Of a DNA stretch of 64,000 bases, positions 10,161 to 21,879 are shown piece by piece. The stretch spans positions 125,924,405 through 125,988,404 of the forward strand of contig NC_080572.1 of NCBI RefSeq assembly GCF_030247185.1. The letters run 5' to 3'. The notes under the pieces were generated by a model, which saw nothing but the letters and a program-made list of their open reading frames with translations, was not told the DNA's origin and searched no databases. A program made the position numbers and the translations under genes. Positions within the stretch are counted from its first letter, which is position 1; each line of letters opens with the position of its first letter. This DNA is from Malaya genurostris. Its lineage: Eukaryota; Arthropoda; Insecta; Diptera; Culicidae.

Positions 10161-10475
10161 AAGATATGTGCCTGACTACCTCAAAATCGTCGTCCTTGCG
10201 CGAAAAACCCAAGCGAAAGTAAAGAGTTTTCCGCGTTGTTTTCATATTTTGAGAAAACCTAACTTTTGAATTGTTTGTGTTTATCTCACACTGTTCAAAA
10301 TATTACCCTAAATTCCTGATTATATTTTGGATGAAATAGTGAAAGAATGATGTTGCTGCCGTTAATACAAGTCGAGATATTCACGATTAAATTCTGCCCA
10401 TTCTTCCATATGGTTAATTTTGAAAAAGCGCCCCACAGTAAAGTAAGTCGTATTCACGACAAAACTTATGATAAA
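10160..10475 (+). repeat. Dispersed repeat family C, copy 2
   Basis: This matches the other two family C copies from TGCCTGACTACCTCAAAA through AAATTCCTGATTATATTTT and AGATATTCACGATTAAA to AAGTAAGTCGTATTCACG. It is closest to the 61.6-kb copy, which shares the leading GCCTGACTACC. Confidence 0.65.
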
Positions 10476-12639
10476 AATTCACTCAAAAAGTAGCGTTTGC
10501 AGAAAGAAACTCATTTGAATTACGCCTTTTCCATACTGGTTTATGAATCCAAGCTATCTGCATTACTCTTCGAGTTCATATGCATATATAATAACAAACT
10601 TTGCAGGTAATTGATTTGTCCTGATCTTCCCAAGCTTTACTTCTATGAAGTTAGAGAAAATATGTATACATATATTTTTAACTATCCGGTCTACCTGATT
10701 GTCTGGGTACCAAATAAATAAACTTTTTCGTTGATTTAAAACCAATACTATGATAAATTCTTCTTCCAGTCAGATTTGTTGGGAAACTGGTGCAGTTTCC
10801 TCTTTCTGTAGTCAAACTTCCGGGATGCAACCGAGTCGTTGAATATAGGAATTTCTGCCATCGTCATACTTCTGACTCAACGGATTTTTAGTGGGTTGGA
10901 CAGGAGCGTATAATGCAGCAGACCGGATATGTACAAGAGTACAAAGAAGACGGAATAAGCGATGTTATGAATATTTATCGAGTTTTTTCTACTCCTCTCT
11001 CGAATGCTTCTGGTTAAGTTGTAGGTGGCGGATGGTCAATATAACACAACAGCTCGCTTCACCATCATCATCATCATCGGACTCAGATATGAGAAAAGAT
11101 GGAATGGGATTTGGAAAACATGAGAAGTTAGCTACATAGATAGCGGGTACGATTCTGATGCACGTTGTTTGTGGCACGAACGAGTTTAGTCCAAGTTGAT
11201 TTCAAGAGCTTAACCAAGGTAATCATTGAGACATCTGTAAAATATTAACTTTCTTGTTCTGGTTCAATCCTCTTCAGTTCAGTTTAACTAGTACTCTTGG
11301 AGCGAAAATGTCAAAAGTTCATAGAATATTTGTTTTTGAATAACCTCCGGTTTGTGTTTTGTCCGGTTCTTGCAAAAAGATGTTTATAAGAAATTCTTGC
11401 ATTTCGAACTCCAAATTCGGTTTTTACAATTATTATGTTATTTACGAGCATGAAGGCCAATTTACGAGCATGATTTATAATTACGATTATAATTCGAAAT
11501 TTAATGCGACAAATAATAAAAATGATGATAACTTCGCTATAGTCTAAAAATTGTTACTAAACCAAGAAAAACGTGATTCTATAAGAAATTACGATGTAAG
11601 GCTTATTTTCTACGATCCAAAAATACTGAATGACAAATTCTATATTTACGTCTGCCGTATAGATATGAAATTAACAGGGAAGGTGAAATGTAGCCGGATG
11701 ATGTTAATAGGACCAAATCTCAATGTTTATCGCAAAAAGTGATAAACATTATGACATGCGTACTATAACCAACCTATCCTCCATTAAACAAACTGGACCA
11801 ATAGCACTAATGAGCTGCCTACAATTTGTAGCAAAATATAAACTGACAAAATCTAGAACAAAACCTTGTTCGAACTTCAAAAATATTACATACCTATAGC
11901 ATTACATAGTCATCGTTATGATATAAATACAGTAAAAACTTTTTCATCAAACATTCTGAGCAAAGCGTACTACTCAAACCTATGGCACAACTTATCTGAT
12001 TAGTTTCGAATCATTAATCAAATAAAAATTTCAGGAAATATCAAATGTGTCAAGAAGAATATTACGTAATTGTTGAAGGAATATTTGCTACAAATAATTC
12101 TTTTCGAAGGTTTGAGCAATATAGAATTTACTGAGCCCATGAATAGTATTAAAGTTGCTCTTAATAGTAAAATGTTCGCATTTTGTTTGAAAATATTCAT
12201 CCAAAAAAGTTTACAGTCAATGACAGAAAACTCCACTAGAAGAGAACTGTGCTTTTATAAGCTTAAAATATGAAGATTATTCACATAATCAACATGATTT
12301 CAACATGTACGTTTAAATAATTTCAACATTCACATTCAAAAAATTGTTTAAACTACGATTGTTTAGACGAACGATTAGTTCTTGCTAATACGAATTTATG
12401 ATTCTTATTTTATGTAACTCAAACTCTACCTGTATTACAACTTTTTTTAAACGCGCCGACAAGACAGAAAAGAATCTCCGATAGCGACGTATGCCACGAG
12501 CTAGTGTCTTTTCTAAGGAACAAAACTATAATCATGATTTTTAAAGAGCCCTATGTATTTTCTAGTTTCAACGAAAAGTTTGAAGTACAGTACAAAAATA
12601 CAGCTTGAGCTTCCTGTTTTTCCTACACGAAAAAATTGA
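10476..12639. other. Unassigned AT-rich stretch
   Basis: I find no gene or mobile-element hallmark in these 2.1 kb. A short (CAT)n run (CATCATCATCATCATC) lies near 11065. Frames near 11359-11742 are Asn/Tyr/Lys-rich, as expected of random AT-rich DNA. Confidence 0.5.
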
Positions 12640-12917
12640 AAAAGCTTACCTGTCTGAATAACTTTCTCACATAGAAAGGCTATGCAATCGCTGTGAAAAC
12701 CGACTTTACAACCGAGGCCCGAAGAGCCGAGTGTCATATACCATTCGACTCAGTTCGTCAAGATCACAAAATGTTTGTAAATGTGTATGTGTGTGTATGT
12801 ATGTATGTGTGTGTGTGTGACAAATAATGTCAACAATGAATTACAGGGTGATATGCACAAAAAAAGAAAAAAACACGTTTCTCAGATATGACTGTACCGA
12901 TTTTCACAAACTTAGAT
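12640..12917 (+). repeat. CA-rich interspersed repeat family T, copy
   Basis: Family T is the commonest repeat of the window. Landmarks in this orientation are TTTCTCACATAGAAAGGC, CATATACCATTCGACTCAG, a (TG)n microsatellite (here about 12780-12818), TTACAGGGTGATATGCAC and ATTTTCACAAACTTAGATTC. It lacks a reading frame. Here it abuts the 3' end of the RTE LINE at 12918. Confidence 0.75.
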
Positions 12918-14705
12918 TCAAATAAAAGGTTTTATGGCCATTTTAACCGGGTTGTTCTCCGACATTCTAACAACATGCCCGGCCCACCGTAACCGCCCGA
13001 CCTTGGCCGTTTGGACGAAGGTTGGTTCTTCCAGCAACTGGTGCAGTTCATGGTTCATTCGCCTTCTCCACGTACCGTCTTCCATCCGCACTCCGTCGAA
13101 GACGGTTCGCAACACCTTCCGTTCAAAAACACGTAGTGCGTTGATCCTCCGCAAGCATTCTCCAGTACACGTGCCCGTAGAAGATAACCGGTCTAATCAG
13201 CGTTTTGTAGATAGTTAACTTCGTACGACGGCGAATTTTGCTCGATCGAAGCGTCCTACGCAGTCCAAAGTAAGCACGATTTCCTGACAATATAAAGCAA
13301 AGTCTTGGCATTACATTCCTGTGGTGGAATTTGGCCTTTCTGTTTCAACAGACTTCGCAGCCGATTCTTAGTGTACAGAATCATTGCATGGCTAGTGCTA
13401 TGGATCCTACTGACACTAAGAATCCTTCCAGGTCGGGGCTCGAACAGACGACAGCTGGCTTGTAAGACCAGCGTCCTATGCTGAATTTCTCTGCTGGTGT
13501 CATTATCGGCAGTCACCAGTGAGTTCAAGTACACGAACTCGTCGACCATTTCGATTTCATCACCGCCAATCAGAACTCGTAATGGGTGGCTGATATTATC
13601 TTCTCTCGAGCCCCTGCCTTTCATGTACTTTGTCTTTGACACGTTGATGTCTAGTCCGATCCGCTTGGCCTCAACTTTTAGTCCGATGTACGTATCTTCC
13701 ATCTTCGCAAAGTTGCTTGCTATAATGTCAATATCATCAGCGAAACCAAGTAGCTGGACGGACTTTCTGAAAATCGTGCCACCCGTGTCTATTCTCGCTC
13801 TTCTTATCACACCTTCCAAAGCAATGTTAAATAGCAGACACGAAAGGCCACCACCTTGCCGTAGCGCTCTGCGAGTTTCGAAGGGATTCGAGTTTATCCC
13901 TGAAACTCGAACAACGCACATCACTCGATCTATCGTAGCCTTGACCAATCGTATCAGTTTGTCCGGGAAACCGTAGTCGTGCATGATTTTCCATAGCTGA
14001 TCTAGAACGATTGTGTCGTAGGCTGATTTGAAATCGATGAATAAGTGATGTGTGGGCACATTGTATTCGCGGCACTTTTGCAACACCTGGCGGATGGCGA
14101 ACACTTGGTCCGTGGTAGCACGTTCGCCCATAAATCGTGCCTGATATTGTCCCACGAATTCGTTTGCAATCGATGAAAATCGACGGCATAAGATTTTAGA
14201 TAGCACCTTGTAGGCGGCGTTCAGCAGAGTTATCGCGCGGTAATTGCAGCAATCCAACTTATCGCCCTTTTTGTAGATAGGACACACGATTCCTTCCATC
14301 CATTCCTCCGGTAAAATATCGTCCTCCCAGATCTTTGTAACGACCTAGTGCATTACCACCGTGTTTTAGTAGCTCGCTTGGTAGTTGGTCAACGCCAGCG
14401 GCCTTATCATTTTTCAACCGGCTTACCTCCTCCTCGACTTCTTGGAGGTCTGGGACCGGCAGTCCATCGTCCTCCGAACGAGTTTCCAAGTTCGTTACCG
14501 CTCCGCCATTTTCGTATTCCGCCACATCGTCATTGAAGTGCTCGTCGAAATACTGCCGCCACCTCTCGATCACCTCACAGTCGTTCGTGAGAAGATTCCC
14601 GTTGGTGTCCTTGCACACATCGTCCTGTGGCACATGGCCTCTGCGCAAACAGCTCGCCTTCTCGTAGAACTTCCTTTTGTCATTAGCACGGAACAGCTGT
14701 TCCAT
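12918..14705 (-). pseudogene. RTE reverse transcriptase and C-terminal domain
   Basis: Reading from 14705 downward: a linker with DCEVIERWRQYFDEHF and LKNDKAAGVDQLPSELLKH, a frameshift near 14300-14350, then the RT proper from 14299: VCPIYKKGDKLDCCNYRAIT, LFIDFKSAYDT (catalytic Asp), ALRQGGGLSCLLFNIALE and LLGFADDIDII (the FADD catalytic pair, about 13735-13755). RQGGG replaces the usual RQGDG. VKTKYM-type and VDEFVYL motifs follow. The frame then runs into the SINE, whose translation is foreign. Beyond it the protein resumes as NRAYFGLRRTLRSSKIRRR (13311 downward) and, one frame over, as RVFERKVLRTVFDGVRMEDG to RWAGHVVRM. Three or more frame changes rule out function. Confidence 0.85.
13305..13484 (-). 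mobile_element. tRNA-derived SINE inside the RTE element
   Basis: Minus-strand SINE: head GACGCTGGTCTTACAAGCC, box B TGTTCGAGCCCCGACC, body ending GCCAAGACTTTGCTTT. Its left side abuts GATTTCCTGACAATAT and its right side CTGAATTTCTCTGC. The sister RTE copy has GATTTCCTGACAATAAGCG directly followed by TCTCTGAATTTC at about 20550-20584, so that copy is an empty site confirming the insertion. The first part of the tRNA-like head is missing. Confidence 0.8.
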
Positions 14706-14742
14706 CGCTTCGCGATCTCGGTCTTCCTGTTTGCGCTTATTT

Positions 14743-15589
14743 CTACGGGATACCGAGTTTAACTTGTTCCGCGCCTGTCTGTATCGCTCCTCGTTTGCTC
14801 GGTCCGGTGGTCTTGCTCACCCAAGCTGCATTCTTCTCGGTCACTAACTGTTCACATTCGTCGTCGAACCAGTCGTTCCTTACGTTCGGAGCCGCCGTGC
14901 CTAGCGTTGCTGATGCAGTACTACCTATGGCAGAACGGATGTCTCTCCAGTCATCTTCAAGAGTAGCTGCACCAAGCTGCTCTTCCGTTGGTAGTGCCAC
15001 TGCCAACTGCTGCGCGTAATATTGAGCTACTCCAGCATCCCGGAGCCGCGCGATGTTAAACCGCAACGTTCGGTTTCGACGTTTGGTAGCCACCGTCGAA
15101 AGTTTTAAGCTCATGCATACAGCAACCAAGTAGTGGTCCGAATCTGTATTCGCACTGCGGTAGGTGCGAACATTGTTGATGTCCGAGAAAAAAATTCCGT
15201 CGATCAAAACGTGGTCGATTCGGTTTTCGGTCTGTTGGTCAGGTGATCTCCAGGTAGCTTTGTGGGTATCCTTGCGGGGAAAGAAGGTGCTTCTGACTAC
15301 CATTCCTCGGGAGGCCGCAAAGTTGACACATCGTTAGTCGTTGTTATTCGATGCGCATGTAGGATGTTCGGCCCGATTACCGGTCGGTACATTGCTTTCC
15401 TTCCTACCTGGGCATGTCACCGATGACCATTTTTACGTCTCTGCGTGGGCAGCCGTCATAGGCTTGTTCCAGATGCACGTAGAACGCTTCTTTCTCGTCA
15501 TCGGGTCTCCCTTCGTGTGAACAGTGTATATTATGCTGTCGCAGTCTGCGAAACCTAGCGACTTGCAGTTTCATGTTCCAAGTTTCCAA
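14743..15589 (-). pseudogene. RTE apurinic-type endonuclease domain, broken
   Basis: The LINE endonuclease nicks target DNA to prime reverse transcription. The N-terminal side is 15589-15404: NMKLQVARFRRLRQHNI, then FYVHLEQAYDGCPRRDVK and VIGDM, where the family has GDFN. The chain stops there. After about 100 bases the C-terminal side runs from 15303: ATWRSPDQQTENRIDHVLI, then RSANTDSDHYLVAV with the catalytic SDH triad. A linker follows to about 14743. The most N-terminal catalytic strand (the NIR/TWN part) is only partly visible, as TWNMK. Confidence 0.75.
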
Positions 15590-15599
15590 TCGTAGTACT

Positions 15600-15985
15600 T
15601 ATTTCGTTGCGTGGGATCATCGTGCTTGCTCTGTTTAATGTCCCAACTAGCACTAGGATGATTCCGTTGGTGGGATTACCACCTTGGATTTAGCTGGACG
15701 GGATGCAGCATTTCATACACAGCCGCTGGATACCAGAACAGACACTGTTTGAAGCCGCTCCTAACATGGAGTACAGACGCTTCGACATCCTCCAAAGAGG
15801 ACCCCCTTCCCTGTCAGCATACGACCAAGGTCCCACCGGGATAGGTTACCCGATCTTTCCTATGGTTGCTCGTACCCCAGGCGGCACCGCGGGGAGGTAG
15901 GGATAGAAGTTACTGGACAAGAGGCTAAGAGCCACACTGGGGCCTGAATAACGCATTGTCCAGTCGTTTACCAACCAACATTTAT
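15600..15985 (-). other. 5' region of the RTE LINE
   Basis: GC-richer than the flanks and without a long frame. On the minus strand it reads CTACCTCCCCGCGGTGCCGC near 15898 and GGGTAACCTATCCCGGTG near 15848, which is the leader upstream of the endonuclease. The true 5' boundary is not visible. Family T-like and AT-rich sequence begins beyond about 15985. Confidence 0.5.
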
Positions 15986-16084
15986 ATAAAACTTACTGCT
16001 AAATTCATCTAGCTAGCAGATATTGTTAGTTAGTAAATATATAATACCACTTTGGGACTACTAGTCCCCGCCGGTTTCCGCTTT

Positions 16085-17215
16085 CGAAACCACCGATAAC
16101 AGTGAAGAAAATCTCCAAAAACGGAACTCACTTCGATTTCTCAGCAATGGTTAAGCCGATTTTCACGAATCATTATTCAAATTAAAGCTCTCATTGTCTT
16201 AAAATATGCTGTGCAATTCCATCCTGATCCAACTTCCGGTTCCCAAATTATAAGGCGATGAGTGTCAAAACATTTAAATCGTCATGACGATGCATGATGT
16301 CAATGACGATGCAAAAGTAGTACGCGACGGTACGTGCGACTTCGCAGCGTGCTTTGTTCAATTTCGTATAGCGTGCAGAGTTTCCATATTAACATTTATA
16401 TTTTTCAGGTGATAAAACTATAAATTTTCTAATTCTTTTATTCAATTAGTACCTACTTGTTAGTGTTATAACGATGCTTTTCTATAAAAGTACACTTATT
16501 GCCTTTTTCATATAGAAAGTTTATGCAGAGGGCTAAGTGTTCTATATCATTCGACACAGTTCATCAAGCAGAGCAATATATGTGTCTGTGCGTGTATGTG
16601 TGTGAGTATGTGTCAAATAATATCACTCATAAAATAAAAAATCTCATAGTCCCAAAAGTTGCTATTGAATTTCATCATGCACGCCGTCATTTAGAGCGAA
16701 GATGCAAAAAAAGATTCAAAATTCTTCTAGATTTGGCTCAAACCTGATTCAATGTAGGCTTTATTAGTTACTTACTAAACGAACCGACTTCGGCTATACT
16801 GGTTCGAAGTAAAAGAAACAGTTGTCAAAAACACTAGAACGAGATTCACTCAATTTTCTCAGAGATGATTTGATCGATTCCCACAAACTTAGGCTCGAAT
16901 AAAAGTTCCTATAGTACCATATCATTAATTTTATCCGGGTCCGACTTCCGGTTCAAGATCTATAGGAAGAAGTGTGTTCAATCATTCAGTGAGACGATGC
17001 AAAATAAATTAAAATTCTTATTAACTTGACAAAACTGTTTACAAATTGAAAAGGTTATGTTAGTTTATACCCAAAGAAAGTTTCTTATTTTATTCAAGAT
17101 AGAAAAAACATTCTTGACAGAATTTTCCAGTGAAATTTTTGGAAATATAAGTAATATGAGGAAGGCATTACATCATTACACCGCTAAGTGAATTAAGACA
17201 GGTTTTTCAGACTGT
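16085..17215 (+). repeat. Family T repeats, two adjacent copies
   Basis: CACTTCGATTTCTCAGC to AAGGCGATGAGTG (16128-16263) is one partial copy. 16490-17215 is a second, with CATATAGAAAG, CATTCGACACAGTTCATC, a (TG)n stretch at about 16580-16610, TCCGACTTCCGGTTC and a terminal AAGGCATTACATCATTACAC. The terminal motif, read in reverse, is the GTGTAATGATGCCTT end seen in other copies. The frame 16499-16747 is repeat translation. Confidence 0.65.
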
Positions 17216-18454
17216 TCCAGGATGTCGAGACTACGGAACTTCCACAATCTTTTGATATCAGATTTTCACTTGATTTCTGGTACCAGAATCATTACACACT
17301 TATTCAATGGTAAAGTTAACTTTTGAATATGCACAGTAATTTATTGGTAGCTTTTATATCCATACAATTTACTTCAAGTACACGGGAAAAAGAAAAAAAT
17401 TGTTGAACTTAGCAAAACATGACTTGTTATTCTACTCTAAAGTCAAAACGTACTTAATTGAAGAAGTCCGCAGTTGCATAAACTCAATTATGTTAACTCT
17501 CATGAGTAATTGCTCAACATCCCCTCCGAATAGCGTAGAAACATAACAATCTAAACTACGTGTATCAAATTAGTAAAAAAATTACTAGATCTACTTTTGT
17601 CAGTCGATTATTTTACGACACTTTCAGAAAGTTAGTTATATACCTTTGGGTATGCTTCACGAAATTTTCTCTCAGGATTTAAGGATTAATTCACTCAAAC
17701 GAAGAAGACTAGCTAACTTACTTTTATACATCTCTGCGTAGCTATTCCCTTCGGGGACAGTATCAAATTCCCAGTGATGTAAACATTGGGCACCCGCTTA
17801 GTAGAAAACAACTGGTGGAAAACGAAAAGTTTCGCACAACATGTGCACGTTGTTAAAATAATAATTTCAACAGTTATCTCCAAGTACCAGTCAACTGACG
17901 AATATGTGGAGAAGAAAGGCAAAAAAATATTATTTCTTCAAGGCATAACGTCATTGTTGTAGCTATTATTACTTCGCATTGTATTGGCGGGGGACGTTAG
18001 TTAAGTATCTGACAGTTCAACGTTTTCAGAATCTGAAAGTGGCTCCGTTTTTATTCGTAAATATGACACATTTTGTGGGTATAAAATGAGCAAACATTAA
18101 TAATTATACTTCTGTTTGTCTTCATGAAAGATATCATTGAATTCACTGAGAATTATACGAAATAGATCAAAATTAGTAATGCACACTTGCAGCACGCATA
18201 TTCTGCTCAATTGCACACATCCAACATATACACGGTCTTCTCGCCAGATGACGACCTTGTCTTGATTCTATATTCAGTACGTAGGATATACCCATTAGGA
18301 ATTCTTGCTATATATCTAACCCACTCAAGTCTGCCTTCAGATATCATCATATCAGATATCATCATGCGTAGGTGCTATTGTCCATTGTTCAATTCCTCTC
18401 TGGAATTCAACATCGAGTGGGCTGCCTCGTAGAGTACCAGTGATTATGTACTTT
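17216..18454. other. Unassigned AT-rich stretch
   Basis: No gene or element hallmark is seen. Frames at 17713-17922 and 18187-18432 have no recognisable domain. Confidence 0.5.
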
Positions 18455-18596
18455 GTTTTTTGCCTTTCTCATTTAAATAGGTTATGCAATCACTGTGAAA
18501 ACCGAGTTTTTAAGCGAGGCCAGGAGAGCCAATGCCATATACCATTCGACTCAGTTCGTCGAGAGCGCAAAATGTATGTATTGAATTTGAATAATG
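18455..18596 (+). repeat. Family T fragment
   Basis: TTTGCCTTTCTCATTTAAATAG and CATATACCATTCGACTCAG identify a 5'-type family T fragment. It is interrupted by the SINE that begins at 18597 and resumes beyond it. Confidence 0.65.
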
Positions 18597-18737
18597 ATTC
18601 GTGGCGTACAGGATCATTGCATTGCGAGTACTACGATCCTACTTACACTAGGAATCCTTCCATGTCGGCATTCGAACATACGACCACTGGCTTGGTAGAC
18701 CAGCGCCCAATGCATTGAGCCGCCAACCCGGGCGATT
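18597..18737 (-). mobile_element. tRNA-derived SINE, 3'-truncated
   Basis: Read on the minus strand: CCCGGGTTGGCGGCTCAATG, GGGCGCTGGTCTACCAAGCC, box B TGTTCGAATGCC, GGAAGGATTCCTAGTG, ending near TGATCCTGTACGCC. It lies inside a family T repeat. A T/A-rich run (TTTTTTTTAACTC) adjoins its head side. Confidence 0.75.
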
Positions 18738-19640
18738 TTTTTTTAACTCACTTTCCTCGAACATCATGATTCAAATGAAAGTTTTTGTAGTCCCATGCAA
18801 AGTATCTGAATTTTATTCGAATCCGACTTCCGATTCCGGAAATAAAGGGTGATTTGCGAAAAAAATGAAATTTAAATGCACTAACCTTTCTCAGAAATGG
18901 ATTTTATCACATAGAAAAGTTTTGCAATTTCTAGAAAAATCGACTAGTAAAATCGTGTCATATACCATTCGTCGGAATATCAGTGTGTGTATGTATGTGT
19001 TAAGGTTTTCTTGGAGATGGCTGGACCAATTTTGACAAACTTAGGTTTAAATAGTGGCCATATATTCAAAAATGGATTTCGATCACTTTTCCCAGCGATG
19101 GTTGGCCGATTTTGACAAAATCAGGTTCAAATGAAAGATCTTGTGGTCCCATACGGAATTCCTGAATTTCATTTGAATCCGACTATCGGTTCCGGAATTA
19201 CAGGGTGAAGTGTGTTTAAAAGTTTGTGACTTGAAGTGGCGAAACAAAACACGTACAAAAAATTTTGAACTGTTCTCAAAACTACTCCAACCGGTAGTCA
19301 TTGTCAGTAGACGGCCAAACAAACTAATTTCGGCTGTTCCGGTTCCTGGTTTTCGATTGACGACCGGGGATTATAGTTAAATACTCAAAAATGGATCTCA
19401 CTCGCATTCCTCGAACCGATTTCGATTTAATCGGTTCCCGAATTCCGATTTCGAAAGTAGCTGCAATAGTGGAACTCACTCTCATTTCTCAGGCATGACC
19501 TAATCGATCTGAGATCTGTTTCATTCTGTAGGTTAAACTAACTAACTAACTGCACAAACTTTTTTGTTTTTCAAAAATCAAAGAAAGGCATAGGCATAGT
19601 GTATTATCATTACACCAATAGGTAGATTAAAATAGGTTTT
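18738..19640 (+). repeat. Family T repeats, tandem partial copies
   Basis: Two or three partial copies follow one another: CGACTTCCGATTCCGG near 18823, CATATACCATTCG near 18959, TGGACCAATTTTGACAAACTTAGG near 19022, then CCGACTATCGGTTCCGGAATTACAGG near 19180, ending at GTGTATTATCATTACACCAATAGG. A further fragment (CCCACTCAGCTCGACGAG) lies at about 19823. No coding content. Confidence 0.6.
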
Positions 19641-19775
19641 TAAAGCTTATTATTATACCGACCCCGTGGTAGATTACGTCGTATAGCCGCTTGTCCCAGG
19701 TTTTAAGAAGTTCAATCGAGATTTCGTCCTTCCCCGCGGCCTTCCTGTTTTGTCTTGCTCTATAGAATTGCTGAA
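19641..19775 (-). pseudogene. Small RTE-type LINE fragment, linker region
   Basis: The minus strand reads NRKAAGKDEISIELLKTW and then DKRLYDVIYHGV. This matches the conserved KAAGxDxIPxELLK linker upstream of the reverse transcriptase in RTE/BovB-like LINEs. Its wording differs from the 14.5-kb copy (KAAGVDQLPSELLKHG), so it derives from another RTE lineage. Only about 45 codons survive. Confidence 0.6.
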
Positions 19776-20254
19776 AACTCCGACATAAGATCCTAGCCCC
19801 GAATACTTCTAGTATTATACACCGCCCCACTCAGCTCGACGAGATCGAAACATGTCTGTATTTTGCTATACTAAGGTCGCCGCTTCTTGAAAAAAATGAC
19901 TTGAATAACAAAACACACTTTTTCTATCCGCTCAATTTTCTCGAAGATGCATGAGCCAAATATTTCACAATCAACGCGAAATCGTAATATGTAATTTTTT
20001 TCTTTCCAACTGTACATTGCATTTTTCTCTTGGGCTGACTAAATGAAGTGAATAAAGGCTGACTAAAAGTATCTTGCTAAGCCATTCGCGTGACACTAGC
20101 TCGTCTCAAATGACAGGAATCTAAAATCTTTGACAAACTTAGTTTACACTTCTATAGAGAACAACTGGTGCAAGTTTGACAATAATAATCGATCGTATAC
20201 AGAAATAACTTCTTCGACTTCTTACTGTTCCTCTTCGGTTTCGTCATGCAATGA
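19776..20254. other. Family T fragment and AT-rich spacer
   Basis: CCGCCCCACTCAGCTCGACGAG near 19820 marks a family T remnant. The rest to 20254 shows nothing recognisable. Confidence 0.4.
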
Positions 20255-21665
20255 CTAAATCCATCCAGTACCTCCCAGCAGCTGGTGCAGTTCATGGTCC
20301 TCCCAGCAGCTGGTGCAGTTCATAGTTCATTCGCCTTCTCCAGGTACCGTCTTCCATACGCACTCCGCCAAAGGTGGTTCGCAACACCTTCCGTTCAAAA
20401 ACACCTAATGCGTGTTGATTCTCCGCAAGCATTGTCCAGGACTCGTGCCCGTAGAGGATAACCGGTCTAATCAGCGTTTTGTAGATAATTAACTTCGTAT
20501 GACGGCGAATTTTGCTCGATCGAAGCGTCCTGCGCAGTCCAAAGTAAGCACGATTTCCTGACAATAAGCGTCTCTGAATTTCTCTGCTGGTGTCATTATC
20601 GGCAGTCACCAGTGAGCCCAAGTAAACGAACTCGTCGACCATTTCGATATCATCACTACCAATCAGAACTCGTAATGGGTGGCTGATATTATCTTATCTC
20701 GAGCCCCTGCCTTTCATGTACTTTGTCTTTGACACATTGATGTCTAGACCAATCCGCTTGGCCTCAGCTTTTAGTCCGATGTACGTATCTTCCATCTTTC
20801 TATAATGTCAATATCTTGCTATAATGTCAATATCATCAGCGAAACCAAGTAGCTGGACGGACTTTCTGGAAATCGTGCCACTCGTGTCTATTCTCGCTCT
20901 TCTTATCACACCCTCCAAAGCAATGTTGAATAGCAGACACGAAAGGCCACCACCTTACCGTAGCGCTCTGCGAGTTTCGAAGGGACTCGAGTTTATCCCT
21001 GAAACTCGAACAACGCACATCACTCGATCTATCGTAGCCCTGACCAATCGTATCAGTTTGTCCGAGAATCCGTAGTCGCGCATGATTTTCCATAGCTAAT
21101 CTAGATCGACTTTTGCAACCCCTGGCGGATGGCAAACACTTGGTCCGTAGTAGCACGTTCGCCCATAAATCCTGCCTGATATTGTCCCACGAATTCGTTT
21201 GCAATCGGTGAAAGTCGACGGTATAAGATTTGGAAGAGTACCTTGTAGGCGGCGTTCAGCAGAGTGATTGCGCGGTAATTGCAGCAATCCAGCTTGTCAC
21301 CCTTTTTGTAGATGGGACACACGATTCCTTCCATCCATTCCTCCGGTAAAACCTCGTCCTCGCAGATCTTTGTAACGACCCAGTGCAGTGCTTTCACTAG
21401 TGCATTATCACCGTGTTGAAGTAGCTCACCTGGGAATTGGTCAACGCCAGCGGCCTTATAATTTTTCAAGCGGCTTACCTCCTCCTCGACTTCTTGGAGG
21501 TCTGGGACCGGCAGTCTATCGTCCTCCGCACGCGTTTCAAAGTTCGTTACCGCGCCGTCACTTTCGTATTCCGCCATATCGCCATTGAGGTGCTCGTCGA
21601 AATACTGCCGCCACCACTCGATCACCTCACAGTCGTTAGTGAGAAGATTCCCGTTGGTGTCCTTG
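20255..21665 (-). pseudogene. Second RTE LINE copy, truncated at both ends
   Basis: This closely resembles the 12.9-16.0 kb RTE element. From 21665 downward: GNLLTNDCEVIEWWRQYF, LKNYKAAGVDQFPGELLQHG, LHWVVTKICEDEVLPEEW, VCPIYKKGDKLDCCNYRAIT to QVFAIRQGLQ (21625-21101). An internal deletion near 21105 then removes the catalytic LFIDFKSAYD block. RT resumes with RVSGI, LRYGGGLSC-type and LLGFADDIDII sequence, and EIVDEFVYLGSLVTADNDTS to HELHQLLGGP (20642-20292). It ends before the RWAGHV motif. The endonuclease half is absent. A small duplication (CTATAATGTCAATATC twice) sits at 20809-20836. Useful as the SINE-free version of the other copy. Confidence 0.85.
20271..20326 (-). repeat. 28-bp tandem duplication inside the RTE copy
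   Basis: CCTCCCAGCAGCTGGTGCAG begins two successive 28-base units (20271-20298 and 20299-20326) that differ at one base (ATGGT versus ATAGT). It lies at the truncated end of the element and duplicates the codons for HQLLGG. Confidence 0.9.
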
Positions 21666-21879
21666 AAAGAAGAAGAAGAGGTGTTACTGTTCCACCCATC
21701 TCGTTTTGTAGCCGCATCTGTTGTTTATCGTTCAGATTTGCAGGTTTAGTATCGAAAAAGTTCTGGTGCGACGGTTTAGGCATGAGAGTATCCGATGTTA
21801 GTTGATTACAGTTCAATTGCACGTTATCATTCCTATATCGAAGGAGTTTTCTGAGTTCAAAGTACACATTTTTTTTTGC
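21666..21879. other. Spacer between two RTE remnants
   Basis: It starts with GAAAGAAGAAGAAGAGGTG at the broken end of the RTE copy. No element or gene is recognised. Confidence 0.4.

Larger units (their letters stand above)
12918..15985 (-). mobile_element. RTE-clade LINE (JAM1-like), nearly complete
   Basis: Read on the minus strand this is one RTE-type LINE: a 5' region (about 15985 to 15600), an endonuclease, a linker, reverse transcriptase and a short C-terminal part ending at RWAGHVVRM (about 12990) with almost no 3' untranslated region. RTE elements encode a single polyprotein and copy themselves by target-primed reverse transcription. Protein blocks occupy different frames, and a SINE splits the C-terminal part at 13305-13484, so it is dead. 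It is about 3.07 kb including the SINE. The downstream side is family T repeat. JAM1 is the described Aedes RTE element; the resemblance is judged from recall of the family, not from an alignment. Confidence 0.75.

Noticed and set aside
9931..10245. 104-codon minus-strand protein
   Set aside because: The frame runs from a repeat with internal duplication into family C sequence that is not open in its other copies.
13497..13976. 159-codon plus-strand frame, and a similar one at 20824-21075
   Set aside because: It is antisense to the RTE reverse transcriptase on the minus strand, whose motifs are unmistakable.
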